Assembly: GCA_928721915.1 (NCBI GenBank)
Contig: CAKMVZ010000005.1
Location: 1 to 64,000, forward strand
Length of the DNA stretch: 64,000 nucleotides
Source of the DNA: an uncultured Clostridia bacterium
GTDB taxonomy: Bacteria > Bacillota > Clostridia > TANB77 > CAG-508
Direction of reading: 5' to 3'
Part shown: positions 39,941 through 50,861 of the stretch, in pieces
Numbering within the stretch: position 1 is the first letter of the stretch
Layout of the letters: each line of letters opens with the position of its first letter
Position numbers and translations under genes: made by a program
Notes under the pieces: generated by a model
Databases searched by the model: none
Seen by the model: only the letters and a program-made list of their open reading frames with translations
What the model was told of the DNA's origin: nothing

Positions 39941-41092
39941 TTGAGAAGAACTACAATAGATAAGGAATTAAATCGTTCAAGAAGAGAATATAAAGAAATA
40001 AAAAATGATAATAATAAAAGAAAAGGAAATAAAATAAAAATATTTTTTACAGTTTGTTTTATTTTAGCAACTTTAGGATGTTTTGGAGGACTATTCTTAC
40101 TTTATTCTCCATATGCTGGATTTAGAGATTGGCTTATTACAACTGCAATGTCAACAATGTCACATAAATATCTGGCAACTTGGTTTTTTGATGAAGAAAC
40201 TATAAATGATAGTTTAGCAAGAAATAGTATAGAAGATACTGGAGCTACTACAGATACAGACTTAATTGAAATCGTAGATTATTCAGATGAAAATATTGTA
40301 TATGAAAATGAATATGAAGAAGCGATTTTAAAAAAGTCCAAAGAAAATAATGATTATAAAATAATTGAAATTGAAGGAGATAAATTTAGTGGATATATGG
40401 CAGTAATTTACGACCCTTCTAGAGTAAAAGTTGCAGCTTCTGATTATTTAGGAGATGATGGACAGTATTTAACTACAATTTCAGAAAGAGAAGAAAGTTT
40501 AGTTGCAATAAATGCAGGTGGATTTGTTGATGAAGCAGGAGATGGAACAGGTGGAATTCCAGTTGGAATTACTATAAGTGAAGGCGAATATCTATGGACT
40601 GATACATATAGAGGTCAAGGAGGCTTAATAGGTCTTAATAATGATAATAAATTAATTTTAGGAAAATATTCCGTAAGACAGACTGAAACTTTAGGGATAA
40701 GAGATGGAGTTACTTTTGGACCATTTTTAGTTGTAAATGGTGAACCAGTTAAAATGTCAGGAAATGGTGGCTGGGGAAGAAGTCCTAGAACCGCTATTGC
40801 ACAAAGACAAGATGGTATTATATTATTTTTAGTTTTAGATGGAAATAGAACTTTAGGTAGAGGTGCAACATTAAAAGAGGTTCAAGAAATATTAGTAAAT
40901 TATGGAGCATATAATGGAGCTAATTTAGATGGTGGAACTTCAACTTCAATGACAGTTAGAAGCTCATTAATAAATGATCCAACAACCCAAAGTGGATCTC
41001 ATCGAACAAGACCAGTTGCAACAGCTTTTATTTTAGAAGCAGATGATTCTGATGATGGTGATTATAGCGTAGTTAAAGATAAGGTAGAATAA
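39941..41092 (+). CDS. Phosphodiester glycosidase (NAGPA) domain membrane protein
   Basis: 383 aa, TTG start 8 bases after AGGAGG. Basic N-tail, one membrane helix (residues 30-52), extracellular NAGPA domain: VAINAGGFVDEAG, GPFLVVNGE, GRSPRTAIAQ, LDGNRTLGRG, NLDGGTSTSM and RPVATAFI. Such proteins (ExoP/YngK-like) act on glycan phosphodiesters at the envelope. Twelve bases after prfB. Confidence 0.88.
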   Translation: MRRTTIDKELNRSRREYKEIKNDNNKRKGNKIKIFFTVCFILATLGCFGGLFLLYSPYAGFRDWLITTAMSTMSHKYLATWFFDEETINDSLARNSIEDTGATTDTDLIEIVDYSDENIVYENEYEEAILKKSKENNDYKIIEIEGDKFSGYMAVIYDPSRVKVAASDYLGDDGQYLTTISEREESLVAINAGGFVDEAGDGTGGIPVGITISEGEYLWTDTYRGQGGLIGLNNDNKLILGKYSVRQTETLGIRDGVTFGPFLVVNGEPVKMSGNGGWGRSPRTAIAQRQDGIILFLVLDGNRTLGRGATLKEVQEILVNYGAYNGANLDGGTSTSMTVRSSLINDPTTQSGSHRTRPVATAFILEADDSDDGDYSVVKDKVE

Positions 41093-41118
41093 TTTTATAA
41101 ATAAAGGAATTTTATAAA

Positions 41119-42594
41119 ATGAAAAAAATTAAAGATAATGTTTTAATAATATATGTTATATTAATTGCGATATTTATAGGAATTTTAATAGCTGGGGTTA
41201 TTGCTTTTTATGTATCTTTTCAAAATAGCGAAACTATTACTTCTGGGGTTTTTATAAAAGGTGTAAATGTTTCTGGAATGACTAAAGAAGAGGCAAAAAA
41301 TGCAGTAAATAGCTATTTAGAAGAAAATATGGCAGACAATTTAAGTTTAAAATACTCAAATTATGAATATAATGTTGCAACAGAGCAAATTGAAGCAAAA
41401 TTTGATGTTGATTCAGCGGTAAATTATGCTTTTAATATAGGAAGAACAAATAATTTTTTTGGAAATGCAAAAAATTATTTGAGTGTTCTTATGAATAAAA
41501 TAGATATAGATCCTGTTTTACAGTATAATGAAGAAGCATTAAATAATTATATTGACTTTTTAGAAATTTCATTACCAGATCAAGTAAAACAAGCATCATA
41601 CTATGTTGAGGACGGAGAATTGGTTATAACTACAGGTTCAACAGGTGCAGGTATAAAAAGAGATTCTTTAAAAAAATTGATTTTAGAAGGTTTGCAAGAT
41701 AATAGCTATTCTACTACAAAATATGAAATTCCAACATATGTTACATATCCTGAAAGTTTAAATATAGATAATATTTATAATGAAGTTCATGAAGATGTAG
41801 CCAATGCATATTTTACAACAAATCCATATGCAATTTATGCAGAAAATATTGGTGTTGATTTTAATGTAGATGAAGTAAAACAAACTGTAACAGAAGTTGG
41901 AACAAATACTGAATATAGGTTTAAATTAAATTATACTATGCCAGAAGTTACAGTAGATAGCTTAGGAATGGAAGCTTTTCCAAATTTATTAGGTACATAT
42001 TCTACAAATTATGTTAATAATGCAAATAGAACAACTAATTTAAGATTAGCTTCTGATAAAATAAATGGAGTTGTTTTAATGCCAGGAGATACTTTTTCAT
42101 TTAATTCAATTGTTGGACCAAGAACTGAAGAAAAAGGATATAAATCTGCAGCTATTTATAGTGATGGAATGGTAGTAGATGGAGTAGGTGGAGGAATTTG
42201 CCAAATTGTTACGACTTTATATAATGCAGCTGTTAAAGCAAATATGAATATTACGGTAAGAAGAAATCATACATTTGTGCCTTCATATTCTCAGCCAGGT
42301 TTTGATGCAACAGTTGTTTATGGAAGTCAAGATTTTAAATTTGTAAATTCTAGAGGATATCCAGTAAAAATTGTAAGTTCTGTATCAGGAGGGGTAGCAA
42401 CAGTTTCAATATATGGACTTGCTACTAATAATGAATATGATATTAGAATTGAAGCAAATATAATAAGAACAATTCCAAGAAAGACAAGAGGTGGATATAC
42501 AGGTTATGTTGCTGACTCTTATAGAGCATATTATCAAAATGGAGTTTTAGTAAAAAGAGAAAAAATTGCAAGGGATACATATTCTGCAAGTTAA
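41119..42594 (+). CDS. VanW family envelope protein with peptidoglycan-binding domain
   Basis: 491 aa. N-terminal membrane helix (residues 8-32), a PG_binding_4-like domain (VFIKGVNVSGMTKEEA repeat), then the VanW domain: LMPGDTFSFNSIVGPRTEEKGY, GGGICQIVTTLYNAA, HTFVPSYSQPGFDATV, and a G5-like end. YoaR-type proteins; molecular function is not established. Same operon as the NAGPA gene; ends in a terminator. Confidence 0.9.
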   Translation: MKKIKDNVLIIYVILIAIFIGILIAGVIAFYVSFQNSETITSGVFIKGVNVSGMTKEEAKNAVNSYLEENMADNLSLKYSNYEYNVATEQIEAKFDVDSAVNYAFNIGRTNNFFGNAKNYLSVLMNKIDIDPVLQYNEEALNNYIDFLEISLPDQVKQASYYVEDGELVITTGSTGAGIKRDSLKKLILEGLQDNSYSTTKYEIPTYVTYPESLNIDNIYNEVHEDVANAYFTTNPYAIYAENIGVDFNVDEVKQTVTEVGTNTEYRFKLNYTMPEVTVDSLGMEAFPNLLGTYSTNYVNNANRTTNLRLASDKINGVVLMPGDTFSFNSIVGPRTEEKGYKSAAIYSDGMVVDGVGGGICQIVTTLYNAAVKANMNITVRRNHTFVPSYSQPGFDATVVYGSQDFKFVNSRGYPVKIVSSVSGGVATVSIYGLATNNEYDIRIEANIIRTIPRKTRGGYTGYVADSYRAYYQNGVLVKREKIARDTYSAS

Positions 42595-42620
42595 AAAAGC
42601 CAAAATCTTTTTGGCTTTTT
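42593..42620 (+). terminator. Terminator after the VanW gene
   Basis: AAAAAGCCAAAA/TTTTTGGCTTTTT hairpin overlapping the stop codon. Confidence 0.8.
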
Positions 42621-42651
42621 ATATTGATATTTAAAAATAAGGAGAGAAAAA

Positions 42652-43309
42652 ATGAGAATAAGACGAAAAAAATGGGCGGAAAAAGAATTACAAGAATGCA
42701 AATTCTATATAAATAATCCAGAAATTCGGATATAAAAATACTTGGAATTCAAGATTCAAAAATAATAATCCAATTTATATTGAAATTGGTTGCGGAAAAG
42801 GAAACTTTATTTCTACTCTTGCTAAGGAAAATAAAAATTTTAATTATATTGCAATTGATATGATAGAAGCTATGCTTGGACTTTCTAAAAGAAATATTGA
42901 AGAAAAATTAGGAAAAAATCCTGAAAATATTTTACTAATTCGTGCAAATGCAGAAAGGATTTTTGAGATTTTTGGCGAAAAAGATAAAATAGATAGAATT
43001 TATATTAATTTTTGTAACCCATGGCCTAAGGTAAAACATAATAAAAGAAGATTAACACATCCAAGGCAACTTGAAAATTATAAGACTTTTTTAAAAGAAA
43101 ATAGAGAAATTTATTTTAAAACAGATGATTTAGAGCTTTTTGAGGCAAGCTTAGAATACTTTAAATCTTCAGGATTTAAAGAAAAAATTATTACTTATGA
43201 TTTAGAAAAAGAGCCAATTTTTGAAAATAATATTGAAACAGAACATGAGAAAATGTTTAAAAATGAAGGAATAAAAATAAAGGCTGGAATTTTTGTAAGG
43301 ATAGCCTAA
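42652..43309 (+). CDS. trmB: tRNA (guanine-N7)-methyltransferase, joined across a +1 shift at CGG 42727
   Basis: 218 aa after joining. ATG 42652 with GGAGAG SD. The first 25 codons run MRIRRKKWAEKELQE to NPEI, then CGG; skipping C gives GYKNTWNSRF and continues into EIGCGKGNF (SAM-binding), NPWPKVKHNKRRLTHP (catalytic region) and TDDLELFE. It makes m7G46 in tRNA. Conventional annotation would miss the N-terminus and SAM motif. Confidence 0.93.
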
Positions 43310-43446
43310 CAATTTAAGTTTGATTTAAGGTTTAATTAATAAAATATTAACGTTCATGAAATGAAGATATATTTTGAATTCAAAAAGTGTAGATATTATA
43401 AGCTTTTAAAGCTTTAATATAAAATAAATTTTAGGAGGAAAAAACT

Positions 43447-44577
43447 TTGATAGAGGTTAAAAATGTTAGCAAAAAATATGGTAATTTTTATGCCGTAAGA
43501 AATGTTAGTTTTAACGTCAGAGATGGTGAAATTGTTGGCTTCTTAGGAAGAAATGGTGCAGGAAAAACTACAACAATGAATATGATAACAGGTTTTATAG
43601 AGCCATCTAGTGGAAAAATAACAATAAATGGTTATGATGTTGATGTTAAACCTAAAAAAGCAAAAAAAATAATTGGTTATATGCCGGAAGGAGTGCCACT
43701 ATATCCAGATTTAACAGTAAAAGAATTTGTTTCTTATATGGCTGATTTAAAATTAGTTCCACACAAAGAGAAAAAACAAGCAGTTGAAAAAGCTATACTT
43801 CAAACAGGTTTAGATAAAGTTAAAAACAGATTGACTCGTAACTTATCAAGAGGATTTAAGCAGAGAGTTAGTATGGCAGGAGCTTTAGTTGGTGATCCAG
43901 AAATTTTAATTTTAGATGAACCTACAGTAGGGTTAGATCCAAAACAAGTAAGAGAAATAAGAGAACTAATAAAATCTTTTAGAAAAAATCACACAGTAAT
44001 TTTAAGTTCTCATATTCTATCAGAAGTTAGTCAAATTTGTGAAAAAGTAATTATAATCGATAGAGGTGAAATTATCGCAGTTGATACTCCTGAAAATCTT
44101 GAGAAACAAACTCAAACAAAACAAGTTTTAAAAATTACAGTTGAAGATCCAGAAAATTTATTTGAAAAAGTATTTAGTAATTTAGAATATATTCAAAAAA
44201 TTAGTTTAGTAAAAACAAATGATGATAAAACAAAAATCTATGAAATTGATTTAAAAGAAGATATTAAAGATGACACAGAAGCAAGAAAGTCTATTGCTAT
44301 TAAATGTGCTGAAAATAATATCTTAAATTTAGGCATAAAAAGGGAAGAACAAAGCTTAGAAGATGCATTTATGAAATTGATTGAAAATAGACCAGAATAT
44401 TCTGATAAAGAAATCAAAGAAATGCAATACAAAAAGGAACTTGAAGATTTAAGACAGGCAGAAAAAGAGAAAAAAGAAAGAAAAGAATTAAAAAAAGAGA
44501 AAAAGGAAAAATCAAAAGAAAATAAAAAATCTTCAGAAACTAAAACAGAAAAAGATAAAAAAGGAGGAAATAAATAA
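43447..44577 (+). CDS. ABC transporter ATP-binding protein (GldA-like)
   Basis: 376 aa, TTG start after TAGGAGG. Walker A GRNGAGKTT, Q-loop region GYMPEGVPLYPD, signature LSRGFKQRV, Walker B ILILDEPTVGLDP and the switch His (SSHILSE). After residue 320 there is a 55-residue Lys/Glu-rich tail. With the two following genes it forms a GldA/GldF/GldG-like or bacteriocin-export-like ABC-2 system. Stop and next start overlap. Confidence 0.9.
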   Translation: MIEVKNVSKKYGNFYAVRNVSFNVRDGEIVGFLGRNGAGKTTTMNMITGFIEPSSGKITINGYDVDVKPKKAKKIIGYMPEGVPLYPDLTVKEFVSYMADLKLVPHKEKKQAVEKAILQTGLDKVKNRLTRNLSRGFKQRVSMAGALVGDPEILILDEPTVGLDPKQVREIRELIKSFRKNHTVILSSHILSEVSQICEKVIIIDRGEIIAVDTPENLEKQTQTKQVLKITVEDPENLFEKVFSNLEYIQKISLVKTNDDKTKIYEIDLKEDIKDDTEARKSIAIKCAENNILNLGIKREEQSLEDAFMKLIENRPEYSDKEIKEMQYKKELEDLRQAEKEKKERKELKKEKKEKSKENKKSSETKTEKDKKGGNK

Positions 44578-45257
44578 TGTTTGCAATTTTAAAGAAAGAA
44601 TTAAAAAGTTATTTGTTATCTCCAATAGGATATATATTTATTGGACTATTTATATTAATGTTTAGCTTATTATTTTATGTAGCAGTATTTTCAGGAAGTG
44701 TAACAAATTTTGAATATGCATTTTATGATGCTGCAACAATACTTACTTTTATTACACCAGTTTTAACAATGAGAATGTTTGCAGAAGAAAGAAGAAATGG
44801 AACTGAACAGTTACTACTTACTTCTCCTAGAAGTTTAGTATCAGTAGTTTTAGGGAAATTTTTCGCAGCATTAGTTATAATGTTAATTACACTTTTATTT
44901 ACACTTATTCATTTAGGAATTTTAGCTTATTTTGGAACTGTAAATTTTGCAATAGCAGGTTGTACGCTTTTAGGATATTTCTTATTAAGTGCTGCATATA
45001 TTTCATTTGGTATGTTTGCATCAAGTGTTACAGAAAATCAAATTATAGCATGTGTTTTAACAATTGGTGTATTTATGGCAATGTGGTTTTTACCAAATGT
45101 TTCAGAAGTATTTAGTATGTTTTCATTAATTTCAATGTTTAATAGCTTTCCATCTGGTGTTATTGCATTAGATGAAGTTATTATGTTTGTTTCATTTACA
45201 GTGCTTTTCATTCTTCTTACTATTATTGTATTACAGAGAAGAAAAAGCGTAGGGTAG
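44577..45257 (+). CDS. ABC-2 type permease (GldF-like)
   Basis: 226 aa with six membrane helices. LKKELKSYLLSPIGYIFIGLF start and MRMFAEERRNGTEQLLLTSP motif are typical of the GldF/CcmB-like permease. ATG overlaps the upstream TAA by one base; 19 bases to the next gene. Confidence 0.9.
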   Translation: MFAILKKELKSYLLSPIGYIFIGLFILMFSLLFYVAVFSGSVTNFEYAFYDAATILTFITPVLTMRMFAEERRNGTEQLLLTSPRSLVSVVLGKFFAALVIMLITLLFTLIHLGILAYFGTVNFAIAGCTLLGYFLLSAAYISFGMFASSVTENQIIACVLTIGVFMAMWFLPNVSEVFSMFSLISMFNSFPSGVIALDEVIMFVSFTVLFILLTIIVLQRRKSVG

Positions 45258-45276
45258 AAGGGAGGAAAGTTATAAA

Positions 45277-46858
45277 ATGAAAGATAAAAAAGATAAGAAT
45301 ATTAAAAATGATAAAAAATCAAAAGAGCCAAAAGTAAAATTAACTAAGCAAGAGAAAAAAGAGCAAAAAGGAAATTTTGAAGAAAGATTTTCTTTAAAAT
45401 TTAGAAGAAGGCTTATCGCAAACAAAGCTCGTACATGGCTTTTGATATTAGTTTTAATTGTTATTTTTGTACTTTTAAATATATGGGCAGGAACAAAAGC
45501 AACATCTCAAATTGATCTTACAGAAAGCAAAGTTTATACATTAAGTCAAACTTCAAAAGACCAATTAGCTTCTTTAGGTGATAAAGAAGTAACAATTTAT
45601 ATTTATGGTTATGATGAATCAAGTCCATATGTAACTTTTGTTAAACAATATACAGAATTTAATGATAATATAAAATATGAAATTGTTACTACAGAATCAA
45701 ATTATGAAATTATAAATAAATATAACTTAGATAGCATGGGAACATCTGCATTAGTTGTAGTTTCAGGAGATAGAGATGTAACTTTATACCCTGATTATGA
45801 ATTTTCTTCATATGACTATGTAAATGGAACATATACAACAGTTGATTTAACAGAGCAAAGTATTACAAATGCAATATTAAATGTTTCAACAGATGATCCA
45901 ACAAAACTTTATTTTGTTACAGGTCATGGAGAATATGACTTAAGCTTAGTTACAGCTTTAACTGAAAGCTTAGAAGATGTAGTATATGATTGTGAATCTT
46001 TAAGATTAGCTACAGTAACTGAAATACCATCTGATTGTGATGTATTAGTATTTTTAAATCCAACTTCAGATATAACAAATACTGAAGCTGAAATTGTAAA
46101 AGCATATGTAAATAATGGTGGAAATATGTTTGTAAGCTTATTTAAAGAAATAAGTAATGATGCTACTGATTTTCCAAATTTTCAAGGTGTTTTAGATTTA
46201 TATGGAGCAGGTGTTGAAAGAGGACTATTATATGAAGGTAGCACAAATAATTACAATTATTATCCATATTATTTATTACCAGAACCATCTCGGAAGTAGT
46301 GAAATAACTGCAGATATTGCAACAAGTGGATATTTATTATATTTACCATTTTCACAAAGAGTTTTAATAAATGATGTTAATGAAGAAAATGTTACAGTTT
46401 CTTCAGAACAATTATTAACTACATCTGATTCATGTTACAATATTACTAATGTTGATGCTATTAATCAAGGTTTAAGCATAGATAATTTAGAGCAAGCTTC
46501 TTATCCAGTTGCTGGAAAATATACTAGATCAATTTCAATTCCGAGTGCTTCAGAAGATGAAGAGGCTGAAACTATAGATTCAAATTTAATTTTAGTTGGT
46601 AGTACAGCATTTTTACTAGATCAAAATAATTTCTACAGTTATGAGGCAAATCAATCATTTGTACTTAATAGTTTTGCTTCTTTAACAGGAGAAAATGATC
46701 TTATAACAATTCAAAAATATAATTCAACTTCAACAGCATTTACAAAAACACCAACAACATTTGCTGATGCGATTGTTAAAGTTATAATTTTTGGTATACC
46801 AGTTGTTATAATTTTAGTTGGAATTGTGATTTGGGCCGTTAGAAGGAGAAAAAGGTAA
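45277..46858 (+). CDS. GldG-like ABC auxiliary protein, joined across a +1 shift at CGG 46291
   Basis: 526 aa after joining. Charged N-terminus, membrane helix (residues about 55-75), a long GldG_ABC-type extracellular domain (VTIYIYGYDESS, LYFVTGHGEYDL, VLVFLNPTSDITNTEAEIVKAYVNNGGNMFVSL) and a C-terminal membrane helix. Skipping the C of CGG 46291 restores PEPSGSSEITADIATS and joins it to the final helix. Without it the protein would be cut before its C-terminal anchor. Confidence 0.88.
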
Positions 46859-46903
46859 AATTTAAATTTAATTTTAATAAATAAATTTAAAATGGAATAA
46901 AAA

Positions 46904-46957
46904 TAATCTCTTAAGAGAAAACTAATTTAAAAGAAGTTTTCTTTTAAGGGATTTTTT
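46904..46957 (+). terminator. Terminator-like hairpin, left copy of the Rpn-flanking repeat
   Basis: CTTAAGAGAAAACT pairs with AGTTTTCTTTTAAG, then GGGATTTTTT. A close copy lies at 48739. Confidence 0.75.
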
Positions 46958-47099
46958 ATTTATATTTTAATTGTGTGGAATTTTATATATATTTAATTAA
47001 TTTAGATGTGTGAGACCGCTTTTTAGCTGTATATATTTGTTTTTGTGTAGTGAGTTCGCTTTTTTAGTTGTATATATTTAGTTTTGTATAGTGAATCCG

Positions 47100-47260
47100 C
47101 TTTTAAGGGTTTATATTTTTTAAAAGGGCAAAATCCCTACTTCGGAGAAAATGTAATTTTACGAATTTTGAAGTCTAAAAATCCGTAAAATAACATTTTC
47201 TAACTCGCTGGTCCCCACACAAGTTTTGCTATCCTTTTAAAAAATATAAACCCTTAAAAG
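47100..47260. repeat. 161-bp imperfect palindrome, MITE-like
   Basis: CTTTTAAGGGTTTATA at the left end is the reverse complement of TATAAACCCTTAAAAG at the right end. An inner pair, GAAAATGTAATTTTACG and CGTAAAATaACATTTTC, makes a second stem. No ORF. Structure suggests a small non-autonomous element or a long structured RNA. Confidence 0.7.
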
Positions 47261-47531
47261 CTAGTATATACTTTAGAATAAATTAGTACTAAATATAAAA
47301 GCTACTATATACTATAAAATTAGTAACTACAAAAAGAAGTTTTTAGGGACGTGTTCAAAAAGCATGTTAATTTGATAAATTTAATTAAGGGCTTTGGGTA
47401 TTTGAACTGAGTTCAAAAAGTGTCTAATTTTTTGGATTTAATTCAATTTTTCAAAGCTCTTTTGTTATTATTATGACGTAAGATGTCATAATATTTTTTT
47501 AATAAATTTCATAAATATTTTAAAAAATCTA

Positions 47532-47560
47532 TTTACAATTTAAAATTAGCATGATAAAAT
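47532..47560 (+). promoter_or_regulatory. Promoter of the Rpn gene
   Basis: TTTACA 47532-47537, 17-base spacer, TAAAAT 47555-47560 with extended TGA; a 200-base leader follows. Confidence 0.6.
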
Positions 47561-47766
47561 ACTTGCAATTTAATTTTTGTGTATTTTTAATATGCAATTT
47601 CAAAATTAATTTAATTCAATTAATTCAAAAAATTAAATTCTAAGGGCTCATTTCTAACCGTTTAACTTCAATTTATAATATTGGAATTAAAAACATATAA
47701 AGAAAAATATGAATATAAGGAGAATGTGAATAATGTTTGTATGTTCATTATGCATAAAATATTGTT

Positions 47767-48705
47767 ATGGAAGAGATAAAAAATTCATTAGAAGAAGCCA
47801 AAAAGGCAGTAGTACCAACAAATGATTTTGTGTTTAAAAGAATATTTGGAAGGGAGGGAAATGAGGAAATAACGAAAGATTTATTAAGTGCAATAATAGA
47901 AGATGAAATAGTATCAATAAATTTAGAAAAAAATACGATAATAAATGGAGATATTATCGATGATAAAACAAATATATTAGATATAAGAGCAGAATTAAAT
48001 AATAAAGTAAAAGTAGATATAGAAGTTCAAATGGCTTCGCAAGATTACATAGAAGAAAGAATATTATATTATTGGGCTAAGTTATATACAAGAACAGTAT
48101 TAAAAGGTGAAGTTTATGAAGAAGCCAAAAGAACCATAGCAATATTAATAGCAAATTTTGAAATAGATAATTTAAAAGAAATAGAAAAATACCATACTAA
48201 GTGGAAGATATTAGAAACAGAAATAAGTAAAAAAGTCTTGACAGAAAAGTTTGAGATTGATATTATTGAGTTACCGAAAGCGAAGAAAATTTTGGAAAAT
48301 AAAAGGATGAAACCCAAAAATCCAAAATTACTAACATGGGTAAAATTTTTAATAAATCCAGAGAGTTTGGGGGTGGCTGAGATGGATGAAAATGAAGAAG
48401 TAAAAAAAGCGAATGAAGAGTTAGAGAAATTAAAACAAGATGAAATAAATTCATGGTATGCTCTAAGAAGGCAAGGAGCAGTAGTAGATGAGAGATTAAG
48501 ATTAAGCTATGCAACTAGAAAAGGTGTTGAACAAGGTCTTGAGCAAGGAGTTGCAAGAGGAGAAAAATTAAAACAAATAGAAATAGCTAAAAAAATGATT
48601 TTGAAAGATATGGACGATGAATCTATAATTGAATTAACAGGATTAACTAAAAAAGAAATAGAAGAAATAAAGAAAAGTTTATCAGAAAAAGTGAATAAGA
48701 ATTAA
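47767..48705 (+). CDS. Rpn-family PD-(D/E)XK nuclease/transposase-like protein
   Basis: 312 aa. NDFVFKRIFG start, LLSAIIEDEI, then VDIEVQM (PD-(D/E)XK core with E-x-Q variant), RILYYWAKLYT and the C-terminal tail QGLEQGVARGEKLKQ.. followed by an SIIELTGLTKKEIEEIK helix pair. This is the Rpn/PDDEXK_2 group, DNA endonucleases that promote RecA-independent recombination. The start lacks a strong SD (GGAGAATG further upstream); ATG 47767 fits the family N-terminus. Flanked by direct repeats. Confidence 0.85.
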   Translation: MEEIKNSLEEAKKAVVPTNDFVFKRIFGREGNEEITKDLLSAIIEDEIVSINLEKNTIINGDIIDDKTNILDIRAELNNKVKVDIEVQMASQDYIEERILYYWAKLYTRTVLKGEVYEEAKRTIAILIANFEIDNLKEIEKYHTKWKILETEISKKVLTEKFEIDIIELPKAKKILENKRMKPKNPKLLTWVKFLINPESLGVAEMDENEEVKKANEELEKLKQDEINSWYALRRQGAVVDERLRLSYATRKGVEQGLEQGVARGEKLKQIEIAKKMILKDMDDESIIELTGLTKKEIEEIKKSLSEKVNKN

Positions 48706-49122
48706 TAATTTTTTTTAAAATAATGTTATGTTTAGAATAAAAAAATCTTTTAAGAGAAAACTAAGTCTAAAAGTTTTCTTTTAAGGGATTTTTTTATTTT
48801 TTAGTTTAATTGTTTGAAATATCTTTTTAAAAATATAAGTCAGTAAAAGTTGCTGCGTTCTATGTTTTTATATTTTTAGGAACGTGTTCAAAAAGCTGTT
48901 AATTTAATTAAGAACTTTGGATATTTTTAAAATTATTTTATTACTAAAATAAATATTTTGTAAAAATTTTTAGAGCTAAAAATTTTTATTAAATTTAATA
49001 GCAAATTTATATGATTTATGATATTATAAAAATGTTTAAAATTAAATTAATTATTTTTAAATTTTTACATTTTTAAGTTAAATTAAGTTAATTTAACTTA
49101 ATTTGAAAGGAATAAATTTGCT
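48706..49122. repeat. Gene-free region right of the Rpn gene (right repeat copy)
   Basis: Holds a hairpin with T run at 48739-48797 (near-copy of 46904-46957) and, at 48878-48930, a near-copy of the GACGTGTTCAAAAAG.. block at 47346. The remainder to 49122 is AT-only sequence with TTAAGTTAAATTAAG short repeats and the SD (GAAAGG) of the next gene. Confidence 0.65.
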
Positions 49123-50795
49123 GTGAAAAAATTTTTAAGTAAAATAAGTAGTTTAAAATATATTTTTTTAATTATTGCATTTACAATAATTGTTTGTATC
49201 CCATGTTTTAACAATGACTTAGATGTATATTATGATGATGGTTCTCAGCATATTTCAAGAGCGTACTCAAGCTATTTATCATTAGTAAATGGAGAAAATG
49301 AGACTGTACTTTCAAATTTAACAAATGGTTTTCGGGTATAGTTGGGATTTGTTTTATGGAAATTTTTCTTCAAATTTAATTATAATTTGTTATTTTATCG
49401 TGAAAAATTTTGTTAGTGCATATAAATTGGCAATGTTTTTTGGCTTATTGTTTTCAGGGATTACTATGTATATGTTTATTTCAAAATTTTTAAATAACAA
49501 ATATATTGGAGTGTTTTCAGCAATTATTTATATATCAATGCCTTATCATTTAAATGATATGTATTTAAGAAATGCTTTTGGAGAATTTTTATCTTATATA
49601 TTTATTCCACTGGTATTTTTAGGTTTATATAATTTATTAAATAAAGAAAAGCAAGATTTTTGGCTAACAATAGGAGCTGCTCGGCTTAATATTTACACAT
49701 AATTTAACAACAATAATTACAGCTTTTTTTGCATTTTTATATTTGATTTTAAATTTTTCAAAACTAAAAAACAAACAAGTTATTATAAGATTAATTGTTA
49801 ATATATTATTTATTTTACTAATTACAGCAGTATTTTGGATGCCATTACTTGAAACTTCTTTTTTTACAGATTATGTAGTATATGAGAATAATTCAATGGC
49901 AAGTACAGAAACTATAGTAAAACAAGCACTTGAAATAAAAGAACTTTTTACAACTGAGGATAATGCAGAATATGTATATGAAATAGGAATACATATAATT
50001 ATTTTAATTTTTTTACCGATTTTAGCAATTAAAAGATTTTGGAAAGAAAATGTTCATAAAAAAGAATACATATTTTTCTTTATTTTAGGCATTTTTTGTT
50101 TATTTATGGCTACAAAATATTTTCCATGGGATTTTTTAGGAAAATATTTAGAGCTTATACAGTTTCCTTGGAGGATGCTAGTTTTTGCTAATTTTTTCTT
50201 ATGTATTATTTGTAGTATAAATGTGCAAATTGTAATTAAAAATTTTAAAATTAAAGATGATATATTTTTTTGTATAATTTGTATTTTATATCTTTTTACT
50301 TTAAAAGACCACATTATTTTAAGCGATAATGTTCAAGATATAGATAAGTGGAAAATTGGATATTTATCTCAAAATAAATCTCATGCTATTGCCGGAATGG
50401 GAAAAGGTGAATATTTACCAGTTAAGGCAAATAATTCAAGGGAATATATAATAAATAGATTAGATGAAATTTATATTTTAGATGGAGAAGCAAAAGTAGA
50501 GGACTATACAAAAGAAGGAAAAAAGTTAACTGCTAAAATTTATAATAATGAAAATGAAGCAGTTTTAGAACTTCCATATATTTATTATCCAGGTTATAAT
50601 GTTAAATTTAATAATAAAGAAATTAAAGCTTTTGAAACAGAGAATGGATTTATTGGTATTAATATTCAAAATTCGGGATTTTTAGAAGTAGAATATATAG
50701 GAACAAATATAAGCAAAATTTCAAAAATTATTTCATTAATTGGAGTATCATTTTTTATTGTATATATAATAATTTTTAAAAAGAAAGAAAACTAA
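49123..50795 (+). CDS. YfhO/GT-C-like multispanning membrane protein, joined across +1 shifts at CGG 49333 and 49682
   Basis: 556 aa after joining, GTG start. About 11 membrane helices. An early outside loop has VYYDDGSQHISRAY, like the acidic motif of GT-C enzymes, and the C-terminal soluble region (YIYYPGYNVKFNNKEI) resembles YfhO-type proteins. The two CGGs read CGGG and CGGC; C-skipping restores NGFGYSWDLFYG (Gly71) and GAAGLIFTHNLTT (Gly187), joining helices in register. Probably a lipid-linked sugar transferase for envelope polymers. Confidence 0.8.
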
Positions 50796-50806
50796 TTATT
50801 TTTTAG

Positions 50807-50835
50807 TTGACAAATGCTTATTAGAATGCTATAAA
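50807..50835 (+). promoter_or_regulatory. copA promoter
   Basis: TTGACA 50807-50812, 17-base spacer, TATAAA 50830-50835, 27 bases before ATG. No clear copper-repressor inverted repeat seen. Confidence 0.7.
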
Positions 50836-50861
50836 AGGCTTTAAGGAGGATTTTAAATTTA

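Larger units (their letters stand above)
46859..47766. repeat. Gene-free 0.9-kb region left of the Rpn gene
   Basis: It holds, in order: a terminator-like hairpin (46904-46957); short tandem-like units of TAGCTGTATATATTTG and GTAGTGAGTTCGCTTTT (about 47005-47100); a long palindrome (47100-47260); a block GGGACGTGTTCAAAAAG.. (47346-47400) that recurs at 48878; a weaker third copy at about 47408; and a promoter at 47532. No gene is seen. The palindrome and tandem units are missing from the right-hand copy, so they look like an insertion. Confidence 0.6.
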
